Positions 8,822 through 17,677 of a stretch of DNA of 64,000 nt are shown one piece after another. Both the position numbers and the translations under genes were made by a program. Position 1 is the first letter of the stretch. Every line of letters begins with the position of its first letter. A model generated the notes under the pieces. The model saw nothing but the letters and a program-made list of their open reading frames with translations, made no database searches and was not told where the DNA came from. The DNA is from Chthoniobacterales bacterium (GTDB lineage Bacteria; Verrucomicrobiota; Verrucomicrobiia; Chthoniobacterales; DASVRZ01). The stretch spans positions 1-64,000 of the forward strand of contig JBDSQB010000023.1 in the NCBI GenBank assembly GCA_039930045.1. Direction: 5' to 3'.

Positions 8822-11096
8822 AATAATTTCATCCAGCGGCGAGTGAGTAATTCTGTGCCATAAATCACGAGTAGCAGCCCTAGAAACCATTTCTGATTCC
8901 AAAGTGGACTGGAATGTTTCTCCTCAGCCGCGATCACTGCGGACTGCTGTTGAAACACCGGATCGTCCTCGATTAATTTTCCGCCGGTGCTCTCCGCCAG
9001 CCGTCGCAAACCCTCCACATCGGCGGGCAGATTGGCAGTTTCCATCGTTTGCGGCTGCTTCGTCACCGCGAGGGAAATGCGGGCCTGGCCACCTGTGGCA
9101 TCGACAGCGCGGATTTCCCAGCGACCGTCCAGATCGGGATTTAACTCGACTTGCCAGCCCGCCGACGCGCCGCTGGATCGCACGGGAAGCGGCTGCGGAT
9201 CGCCATTTGGAGCCACCGCAATGACCTTTGGCAACGCCACGGCTGAAGCACCCTCCAGTCGGAAAGTTATCGGATGATTCACCGTCGCCGGTGCCGAGTC
9301 TTTCACCAGTCGCAGCCCCTGCCCGCTCGCAGGTGTGAGCGACAGAAAAAGCTGCTGCCAGAACTTCTCCACGGCTTTGCTCTCGTGCGGCAGCGACATT
9401 TTCCAGCGCCAGAGCAGATCGGTCGTGAGCGCCACGGTAAAGCCATCGCCAAATTGCTCACGCGCCAGCAGCACACGGTGCGTGCGCCCGTCGGCCTCGA
9501 CATCTTTCGGGTGCACCGCAAGCACTTCCGCGCCAGCCTTCACGTGACGGACCGGCGCGTATTCGCTGAAGTGCGGGATGCTCGCGGGTCCTTGCCGGAA
9601 AACAGTTCGCCTATTCGCGAGCGCGCGCCGCCCGGCGGGAGCGTGTAAGGGAGTAATTTCGCCGCATCGCGATGGTACTCGCCATTGTTAAAACCCTGAT
9701 AGGCCTGGCGCACATTCCTTATTTGCTCATCAAACCCGCGCGAGGCCGCGTCCTCCGGCGACGCGGTTTTCGCGGACTCGAAGATCACCGGCAGCATCTG
9801 CTCCACGGCCGTTCCAGCGTAACGCGCGGTCGCATTCGCATCGGGCGCGATGAACAGCACCCCGCCGCCACCCCGGGCGTATTCGAGAAGCGCCTGCTGC
9901 TGCGGCATGGAAAGTTGATCAGCAAAAACGTGGGCCAGCACGACGATTTGATATTTCTGCAAGTCCTCCGCGCGGCTGGGCAAGTCGCTCAACGTCGCCA
10001 GTTCACTGGAAGTCGAGGCCGACATTTTCAAGCCCAGTGCCGGGTTGATGATGCTCGTCACGCGAAAGCTGTCGTCGTCGCACAGGGCGGAAAGGAGGAA
10101 GCGATAACCCCATTGCAGCGCGCCCTGATAATACAAAATATCCACCTTGGCCGCGTTGACGACTTGAGTGGTGCCGCCGGCCATTTGCTGATTCGTCCCC
10201 GACCCGATGCGAAATTCGAGCGGAAGCGGACCCGGCTCGGCGGCGGTCACGGGCACCGACCACGGGAAGGTGTTCAGACCCGGATGAACCTTGAATTTTT
10301 GCGACGCGAGCAGAGTCGGGCCGCTCCAGAGTTCCGCCGGAATCTCGTGCTCGCGCGAGGTGGCGATTTGGAGAACGCTCTGCGCGGTAAACTTCGTCTG
10401 GCGCAACACTTTGGCCGGGAGGCGGATGTCGCTGATGCCCATGAATTCGCTCACTCGCAGGCGGTTTGTTCCGGGCACGAAATAGAGCGGCACCGCCCGG
10501 CGCTGGGCTTCGGCGGTCAGTTTTTGGGCGTCAGTTCCAGTCGTATCGAGGCCATCGGTCAGGCAGACGACCGCGCCCGGACCGGACTCCAGCGCCTGGG
10601 TCAGCGCCTGATAGAGATGCGTCTCGGGTCCGGGCTGCGAATCGTTTGTTGCCTTTTCCAGGCTGCCAGTTTCCTGCAGACCGCTGCTGAAACGATACCA
10701 GGCCGTCTTGGAAAACTTTTCCTGCGCCTCGGAAATGTGACGCGCCCAGATGCGGCTGGCGTTTTTCAGCCGCAACTCGCCACGTTGATCGGCGGTGTTC
10801 ATGCTGTCGGAGCGATCCACCACGACCGCGAGCGTGCTGTGATCCGGCTGGATCGGTTCCGTGGAAATCACGCGGGTGGGATTCGCCAGACAGAGGAGCA
10901 AGGCCAGAACCAGAGCGATGCGAAATGCCGCCAATATCCAGCGGGCGGCCGGGCTCAACTGGCGCAAAGTATGACGATACAAACAGACGACGAGCACGCT
11001 GCCCGCCACGGCGATCACCCCGAAAATGCTCCAGGCCAGCCACGGGGAAAGACCGCCGAGCCAGCCGCCAAACTGCCATTCGAGTGCGATCTTCAT
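8818..11096 (-). CDS. Membrane-anchored VWA / GATase-like protein, interrupted by a one-base frameshift
   Basis: Reads as one gene split into two frames: the N-terminal part from ATG 11096 (overlapping the upstream stop as ATGA) and the C-terminal part ending at 8818. Features in order: two membrane helices (residues about 12-34 and 50-70), a VWA domain with the metal-site-like VVVDRSDSMNTA, Ig-like domains, a GATase1-like domain (YQIVVLAHVFADQLS, GGGGVLFIAPD), and a C-terminal membrane helix (WFLGLLLVIYG). The frames join if one base is added to the GGG run at 9586-9588, giving continuous DPASIPHFSEYAPVRHVKAG. So the gene is either recently broken or carries a sequencing indel. It belongs to the MoxR operon. 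Confidence 0.75.
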
Positions 11097-13732
11097 GGCG
11101 TGGGCGTGGGCGTCGCCTCCGTCGGTATGGGCGTGGCTGAGTAGTCGCGGGAGAGCCATTCAAAGTAATCCGCCACCGCGCCCCGATAGGCGGCGGGAGC
11201 CAGAGCCGGATCGGCGGTGGTGAGCTGGTACTGACGCTGCATGGTCTGGAGGTGGGCTCGCAGGAGGGCGATGGCACCTTGCAGCGGCGTCTCGATAATG
11301 GGGTAAACCTTCTGAAAACGCCCAAACCCGGAAGTGATGTCGCGGGGGGCCGTTTTTATGGCCGCATGCAGGGCGGAACCCTGCGGGACTTCGTCCTCGA
11401 CGGCGAGACTTTCCTGCTGGAGCTCGTTCATAAGCTGATCGGCAAATTCATCGAGTTGAGTCGTGCTGGCAGAGCCGCCGTTCCCACCCCCTCCCTGGCC
11501 TTGTCCCTGTCCCTCTGAGCCTTTTCCCTGACCTTCGGAACCCTGGCCTTGTCCTTCTGAATCTTTGCCGGTGCCAGGCTGATCCGAGTTTGGTTTCAAT
11601 CCGTTTTCAGCCAGACGCTGCATGTTGGCTTGGGTGCGCTCCATTTGTTGAATCAACTTGGCGAGCTGTTCAGGCGAAAGTGGACCCGGAGCCCGGGTCT
11701 TCGCGGCGCGCTCCGCCAAGGCATCCAGCCGGGTGGCGGCGGTCTGGCCGGGAGCCTCGTCGCGCGGGTGTTTGCGCAACTCATCGAGCGCTTTTTGGAG
11801 ATCCTTGTCGTTGAGCGCCTTCGCCAATTCCATCATGCGCGCCGCGGCTTCGGCGCTTCCGGTCTCCTGCTGCCGGGCGGCGGCTTCGGCGAGAGCGGCC
11901 CGCGTTTCAGCCGCTTTCTTCGCCGCTTGATCGACCTTTTCCTGCGCGCTCTCCTGCGATTTTTGACCGGCGGCACTACGGGCGTCATAGGCGGCGTCGT
12001 TGAGATTTTTCATCGCTTCGGCAAGTTGCTTTTTGGCCTCTTCCTGGCCCTGACGATTCATGGCTTCGAGCGCCAGCTTCAGCTCGCGGGCCGTCAGCGC
12101 CGCCGGTTCGCGAGCGGCGGGAACATCCGCAGCATCGAGCATTCGCAGCGCATTCATTGCCGCATCGCGCCCCTGGGTGAGATGGCCCACGATCTCGGCG
12201 GTGAACACTTTCCCATTGAGCAACGCCCCAACGCGCTGGCTGATCTGCGTCTCGCGCTCCGGAAATGTGCCGTCGATGGTGTTCGGATTTTTCTTCGCCT
12301 CAGGCGTCGCGGCTGGAGTCGGTTCGGCGTCCACTTGGGAAAGATCGCCCGCAAGACGGATTTGCTCCTTAACGAGAAGATCGAGTTCGCCCGCCTTGGT
12401 CTCGAAACGCTGCTTCAACTCCAGTTCCTGCTGCCGTTTGAAAGGATCCTCGGGCCCTTTCGGAGGCTTGCCGCGGCCTTTGGCGACGACTTTGACAAAA
12501 AACTTTTCCACCTCGGTGATCAACCCCAATGCCTTTCCCTGCGGCACCTGCGCAGGTTGGTTCTGCGTCGCGGTGATTTTTTTCGCCGCATCGGCCATAA
12601 AGGGACGCGTCTGAGTGATGAGATGGACGATTTCCGCAGGCGCACCAAGCTCGATGAGTTGCTGAATGACCTCGCCGGTCTTGGTGTCGAGTGCTGCCTG
12701 ATCGGTGCCGACGCGGGTGTTTTCCTTGCGCCAGCCGGGATTTTCGTGGCCGAGATCGGTGTGGCCGAGGAGGAAATTTTCCTTAATCAGCCGGAGTTGA
12801 GCTACTTTTAGTGCCGCGATCAGCGCCTGTCCGGAGTTCCCATCGCCGCCGGGTATCTCGGCGATATCCTCGCGGAAGGGTTTCACTTGGATGAATTGCA
12901 CCGGGGAATTCGTCGTAGGCAGCGCCCGGGGATCGATCCGCTGCGCCCGCAAATGATACGAGACGATGTCGAACGGCTGCACTTCGAGCTGATCGAGATA
13001 AATGGAGGCGTCGATGGCGTGGCTGCCTTTTTTGGAAAGTTCGGGAATGCCCACCGGCACTTTCAGCTTGGGCTCGCCGTTCACTTCCATCTCCAAAACA
13101 AGGTCGCGCAAACCGGTTGCGGAGTCGGCGACGGCTTGCAAAGGCACCTCCTCGATGGGCGACGCCTTGGTTTCCGCCTCGGGCGTTTTCCAAGTGATGC
13201 TGGCTTTCGGCAACGCGGCTGGCGGCGGCGTTTTCGGGGCCACCACGACGGGGCGCACCCAGGGCCGGGTCCAGCAAACGAGTGTGACGAAGTGCCCGAG
13301 AAGAAGGAGAAAAATCGCGGCGGCCAGCAGGAAAAGAGGCCAGCGATGCGGGCGCACCGGCGTGTGACTGAGAAATCCGTCGGTCTCCTCGCGCTGCACG
13401 CGGGCGATGGGACTCGTGTCGTGGCGGAGCGCGGCGGCGGTCTCGATCCGGTTTTTGGCGTTGAGCGTGGCGTCGAGTTTTTGGGCGGTCCGCGCGAGGC
13501 TGTGACTCCGCACGAGCCAGACGACGAAGGCAGCGATCACAGTCAGTCCGACTCCGCCAGCCCACCAAGCCGGCAGGTGCTGCCAGCGCTCGATTTTTGT
13601 CCAACTCGGATGCAGTTTCCACGATAGGGCGAGCGTCGTGGCCAGTCCGCCAGTCAGAATGCCCAGCGGCCAGCCGAGTCGCATCCAGCGGTATTGCTGG
13701 CGAAGCCATTGTTCGGTTTGGGGAGTGCTCAT
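11093..13732 (-). CDS. DUF4175-like membrane protein with long coiled coil and Gly/Gln-rich linker
   Basis: 879 residues. Two or three membrane helices lie in the first 150 residues (about 20-38, 53-74, 133-152). A large periplasmic region follows with Ig-like and long Ala/Glu/Lys-rich coiled-coil segments (about 380-700), then a low-complexity GQGQGSEGQGKGSEGQ stretch, and a C-terminal helical domain ending PTEATPTPTP. The layout matches DUF4175-type proteins found in MoxR/BatA operons. It starts 3 bp after the BatA-like stop, and its own stop overlaps the next start. The role may be as a scaffold for the VWA proteins; that is inference. Confidence 0.75.
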   Translation of the reverse strand: MSTPQTEQWLRQQYRWMRLGWPLGILTGGLATTLALSWKLHPSWTKIERWQHLPAWWAGGVGLTVIAAFVVWLVRSHSLARTAQKLDATLNAKNRIETAAALRHDTSPIARVQREETDGFLSHTPVRPHRWPLFLLAAAIFLLLLGHFVTLVCWTRPWVRPVVVAPKTPPPAALPKASITWKTPEAETKASPIEEVPLQAVADSATGLRDLVLEMEVNGEPKLKVPVGIPELSKKGSHAIDASIYLDQLEVQPFDIVSYHLRAQRIDPRALPTTNSPVQFIQVKPFREDIAEIPGGDGNSGQALIAALKVAQLRLIKENFLLGHTDLGHENPGWRKENTRVGTDQAALDTKTGEVIQQLIELGAPAEIVHLITQTRPFMADAAKKITATQNQPAQVPQGKALGLITEVEKFFVKVVAKGRGKPPKGPEDPFKRQQELELKQRFETKAGELDLLVKEQIRLAGDLSQVDAEPTPAATPEAKKNPNTIDGTFPERETQISQRVGALLNGKVFTAEIVGHLTQGRDAAMNALRMLDAADVPAAREPAALTARELKLALEAMNRQGQEEAKKQLAEAMKNLNDAAYDARSAAGQKSQESAQEKVDQAAKKAAETRAALAEAAARQQETGSAEAAARMMELAKALNDKDLQKALDELRKHPRDEAPGQTAATRLDALAERAAKTRAPGPLSPEQLAKLIQQMERTQANMQRLAENGLKPNSDQPGTGKDSEGQGQGSEGQGKGSEGQGQGQGGGGNGGSASTTQLDEFADQLMNELQQESLAVEDEVPQGSALHAAIKTAPRDITSGFGRFQKVYPIIETPLQGAIALLRAHLQTMQRQYQLTTADPALAPAAYRGAVADYFEWLSRDYSATPIPTEATPTPTP

Positions 13733-13735
13733 GAG

Positions 13736-15669
13736 TTACATTGAGGTGCGATTGGCGAGGGCGAGTTCGGCAAGCAGGGCGGCTCCGCAGAGGGCGAGCA
13801 GCCACCACCAGAGGCGCTGCTGGTTCTCGGCGATCTCGCTGCTCACGGGCAAAACGGTACTTTGAGTGGACTGCGGTTTCGCCGGTTCGGTGGATTGCAT
13901 ACTGGCGAGCTGGCCAATGTTCGGCCATGGAGCGAGATCAGATTCTTCAGCGGGAACATTCACCGCAAAGACGCGCCGCGTGGAGCCACTGACAAATTCA
14001 TAGAGCCCCGGCACCTCGGCTCGCACGCTCCCATTTACCGGACGCGGCGGCTGCGAAACGGGCCCGTCGATGGCAGTCCAGGTCCCCTCACCCGCGATTG
14101 GAATGGAACTCCCGACCCGCCAGTCTGCGCGCGTGCCGCCGAACGAACCCAGCCAGCGCACGGTCTGGTGAACGAACGGCACAAACGATGGCTGCGTCGT
14201 CCAGTTGGTGGACTCGCGGTCCAATGAAAAACCAGCCAGAAAAATGCGGCGTCCGTGGTCGTTGCAGGAGGCCAGCGCCATCACGCCGTCAGACCAGTTC
14301 GCCACTGCGGACAACGCGTCGCCGCTGAGATTAAACCCGCGCTTGAACTCCACCTCCAGCAGCGGAACCAGACTGTCCCCGGCGAAGGCGGTGAGAATCG
14401 GATGCTCCGGGTCCCAGTCCTGCAAATGCCCCGGAATTTCCGTCTCGGGACGAGCCGTGACTTGGATGCCGCGGGCCTTCAGCCAAGCCGTCTGCTCGGG
14501 CGAGCCATCGAGAAAAATCCAGAGCGCACCACCGGCATCCGCGAAATGATTCAGCCGCGCCGGATCGCGAAAAGCGTCGCTGCCGCGCAAGATGACGACC
14601 GCCCCGGCGGGCCATTCTGCGGCGGGTAATTTGCCAGGAGCCATCGCGCCCGCACCGAGGCGTTTCGTGGAGTTGAGCGCGTGTTCGAGGAAGTCGGTGC
14701 CGCTGGTGGAATCGAGCAGAACGGGACTTGCATGGGGATCAGCGCGGGCCAGCCAGAAGGTGTTGTCGGCGGCCAGATCGTCGTCATCGAGCGCCACGTG
14801 CCATCCATCCACGGGCGATTTCGGCAAGGGAACGACGATTCTGTTTTCGCCTTTCTGGAGCGAGATTTTTTGGGTCGCGATCAACTGTTTTCCCGAGGAA
14901 ATCGTGAGCCGCCGTGACTGCTCTTCCGGCTCGAAAAGTTTCACAGTCACCCGCAACTCGTCCCGGCCTGCCGCCGAACTTTTTTCCACCGCAGTGATCG
15001 CGGCCTGACTCGTGGACTCCCGCGGCATTGGCGAAAAGCGGAGTTGGATTCCATTCGGCAGCGGCTTTTTTAGGTCCGCGCCCATCCAACCGAGGCGCTG
15101 CTCGTCGGCCACCCAGATGAGTGTTTTCGATTCCGCTGGGTGCGCCTCCAATGCCTTCGCCGCCATCCGCAATGCCTCGGAATAATGCGTTTTCTCGAAC
15201 CCGGGCTTGGCATCAATCAAGGCCGAACCCACAGCGCTGAGATTCTCCGTCACCGGCACGAGCCAGCTCGGATTCGGATGCATCAGGAGGACGCCCGCCT
15301 GATCGCCGGGATGGAGTTCGCCGAGTTGATCGAGCGCCCAGGCGCGGCCCTGACTCCAGCGCTCGCCCGCCTGCATGCTCATGGAATTATCCATGGCGAT
15401 CACCATCACCCGTCCATGAGTCGTGCGCGCATCCTGCCAAAATGGCCGGGCAAACGCGGCCGCGAGCAGACCGAGAATGAGGCAGCGCAAAGCTAGCGTG
15501 AGCCAGCGCATGAGCCGGTGACGATTCGTATCGCGGACGGCGCTCGGGCCGAGAAAACGCAGCGTGGAAAAGCGCACAATAGCCTTGGGCCGGCTGCGCA
15601 GAAAATGCAGCGCGATGGGCAGCCCACCAAGAGTCCGCCCGCCAAAAATCCGGGAAAAAGCCAGTTCAT
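13736..15669 (-). CDS. BatA-like N-terminal domain + VWA membrane protein, frameshifted near its N-terminus
   Basis: The ATG at 15669 overlaps the DUF58 stop (ATGA) and starts MNWLFPGFLAGGLLVG, the typical BatA N-terminal helix; the family continuation LPIALHFLRSRPKAIVRFST is in another frame. Adding one base to the CCC run at 15623-15625 (GGG on the coding strand) joins them. Then follow a second membrane helix (LALRCLILGLLAAAFARPFW), a VWA domain (VMVIAMDNSMSMQAGERW), a GATase-like region and a C-terminal membrane helix (LWWWLLALCGAALLAELALA). BatA proteins assemble with MoxR and DUF58 partners in the envelope. The open part without the shift begins upstream at 15832 in a non-homologous frame. 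Confidence 0.8.
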
Positions 15670-16649
15670 CGGCGCGGCCTCCGTTGCGCCAGATAGCTGG
15701 CGAGCGCGTCGATCGGAGTACGGTCGGTGCGCAGCCGGCAGGTTTCGCCTCCGACACCACGAAACAGCTCGTCGAGGTCGGTGCAAAATGCACCGAAACG
15801 TTCCAGGTAACCTTTCCGAACCGACGGCGCATCGAGCTTCAACTCGGCCCCGGTTTCGGCGTCAGTAAATTTCCCGCCGGCAGTGAAATCGAAGTCCACT
15901 TCCTGCGGGTCGAGCACGTGCAGGCCGATGGTTTCGTGATGATCGTAGCGCAATCGTCGCAGGGCCGCGGCCAGCAGCGCAGGCTCCTCGTAGAAATCAC
16001 TGGCGATCACCACCATCGAGCGTGCCGGGATGACTTCGGCGAGATCCTCGAGGGACTTGGCGAGGGCGGTTTTCCCACCCGTTTTGACGACTTCCAAGCG
16101 ACCCACGAAGGACCGCCAGTGCGGCACGGAAGAACGGGCGCGCATGAAATCGCTCAGCTCCGTGCCCGCCAGCCCCAGGCCAAAAGCGTCGCCCTGGCGC
16201 TGGGCCAGAAGTCCGATCGCAGCGAGGACGATCCGGGCGTATTCCACTTTGCGCAGCAGGCCGGGCTGGGTGGAAAAATCCATTGAGCCGCTGGTGTCGA
16301 GCACTAGGAATACGCGCAACTGCGTTTCCTCCTCGTATTGCTTGATGTGCAGCCGATCCGTCCGGCCATAGAGCCGCCAGTCCACCCGGCGCAAATCGTC
16401 GCCGAGCTGGTAATCGCGATATTCCGCAAACTCGACCGACGAGCCTTTCTGCGGGCTGCGATGTTTCCCACTTAGGAAACCCTGCATCATATAACGCGCC
16501 TGCAATTCGAGCGTGGGCAACTCGGCCAGCAGCTTCAAATCCAATGGCGGCAACGACTGGAGCGGCACCTCATTCGGCAACGGCGGCGGCCTGCGCGTGC
16601 CCCGGACGGCAGCGCTAAAATGCGGCAGCGGTGGAGGTTGCGCGGGCAT
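15666..16649 (-). CDS. DUF58 domain protein
   Basis: 327 residues from ATG 16649, 16 bp after the MoxR stop. The DUF58 signature is clear: GSSVEFAEYRDYQLGDDLRRVDWRLYGRTDRLHIKQYEEE, followed by a VWA-like fold (VFLVLDTSGSMDFS with the DxSGS metal site). There is no membrane segment, unlike some DUF58 proteins. It is the standard partner of MoxR AAA+ ATPases and probably binds VWA proteins or targets for chaperone action. The MPAQPPPLPHF start is preferred to an upstream in-frame ATG at 16718 that would overlap MoxR. Confidence 0.9.
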   Translation of the reverse strand: MPAQPPPLPHFSAAVRGTRRPPPLPNEVPLQSLPPLDLKLLAELPTLELQARYMMQGFLSGKHRSPQKGSSVEFAEYRDYQLGDDLRRVDWRLYGRTDRLHIKQYEEETQLRVFLVLDTSGSMDFSTQPGLLRKVEYARIVLAAIGLLAQRQGDAFGLGLAGTELSDFMRARSSVPHWRSFVGRLEVVKTGGKTALAKSLEDLAEVIPARSMVVIASDFYEEPALLAAALRRLRYDHHETIGLHVLDPQEVDFDFTAGGKFTDAETGAELKLDAPSVRKGYLERFGAFCTDLDELFRGVGGETCRLRTDRTPIDALASYLAQRRPRR

Positions 16650-16665
16650 CGGAGTTGGAGCGTTT

Positions 16666-17658
16666 CTAGCGGACAGTTTGCAGCAGCTTGTCGATGATCG
16701 TGTCCACGGTCTGGCCATCGGCCTCGGCGCGATAATTTGTGATCAGGCGATGGCGCAGGACGAGCTTGGCGGCGCGCTGAATGTCCTCTTTGGCGACGTT
16801 GAAACGCCCGTCGAGCACGGCGAACCCTTTCCCCGCCAGCGCCAGATATTGCGACGCGCGCGGACCCGCGCCCCATTGCACGTAGCGTTTCACAAAATCG
16901 GGAACGCCGTTTTCCCCGGCGCGGGTGGCCTGCACGAGCGACACGGCATATTGTGCGACCGACGGCGCGACCGGCACCTGGCGGACGGCTTTTTGGAGAG
17001 CCAGCATCTCGGGTCCGGTCCAGACTTTTTGCAGAGTCGCTTCGGAGTCGCTGGTCGTTTCCAGCAGGATGCGCACCTCCTCGGCGTGCGACGGGTAGCC
17101 GACCTGGAGGTTAAACATAAACCGGTCGAGCTGGGCCTCGGGCAGCGGATATGTGCCCTCCTGCTCGATGGGATTTTGCGTGGCCAAAACGAAGAATGGC
17201 GCAGGCAGATCGTAGGTGCGACCGGCCACGGTCACGCGGCGTTCCTGCATCGCCTCGAGCAAAGCCGCCTGCGTTTTGGGCGGAGTTCGATTGATCTCAT
17301 CGGCCAGCAGCAGGCTCGCAAAAATCGGTCCCGGAACGAACCGGAACTGACGCTGGCCGCCGTCTTTTTCCTCAAGAATTTCCGTGCCCGTGATGTCACT
17401 TGGCATGAGGTCGGGCGTGAATTGGATGCGCTGAAATGGCAGGTCGAGGATCTCGCCGAGGCAGCGTACGAGAAGCGTTTTGGCCAAGCCCGGAACGCCG
17501 ATCATGAGGACGTGGCCTTGCACCGAGAGGGCGACGAAGAGGTCGCGAATGATTTCCTCCTGGCCGATGATGCGTTTGCCGAGTTGCTCGGTTAGCTGGC
17601 GATAACGCTCCGGGACGGTGCGCAGGATTTCGATGTCGGCTTCAGTGGCTTGGCTCAT
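16666..17658 (-). CDS. MoxR-family AAA+ ATPase
   Basis: 330 residues from ATG 17658. The Walker A motif is the MoxR type GVPGLAKT (residues 54-61), Walker B is LLLADEINR, and the sensor/arginine region ATQNPIEQEGTYPLPEAQLDRFM is textbook MoxR. A C-terminal lid domain follows (DIQRAAKLVLRHRLITNYRAEA). MoxR ATPases act as chaperones that mature or insert cofactors into client complexes together with VWA proteins. It lies 19 bp after the caspase-like/transglutaminase gene and leads directly into DUF58. An upstream in-frame ATG at 17826 is inside the previous gene and is rejected. Confidence 0.93.
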   Translation of the reverse strand: MSQATEADIEILRTVPERYRQLTEQLGKRIIGQEEIIRDLFVALSVQGHVLMIGVPGLAKTLLVRCLGEILDLPFQRIQFTPDLMPSDITGTEILEEKDGGQRQFRFVPGPIFASLLLADEINRTPPKTQAALLEAMQERRVTVAGRTYDLPAPFFVLATQNPIEQEGTYPLPEAQLDRFMFNLQVGYPSHAEEVRILLETTSDSEATLQKVWTGPEMLALQKAVRQVPVAPSVAQYAVSLVQATRAGENGVPDFVKRYVQWGAGPRASQYLALAGKGFAVLDGRFNVAKEDIQRAAKLVLRHRLITNYRAEADGQTVDTIIDKLLQTVR

Positions 17659-17677
17659 AATGGTGTGTGGGAAAATG

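Noticed and set aside
9672-11144. 490-codon plus-strand open frame
   Set aside because: Antisense shadow of the VWA gene in a high-GC region; Arg/Gly-rich with no recognisable domain.
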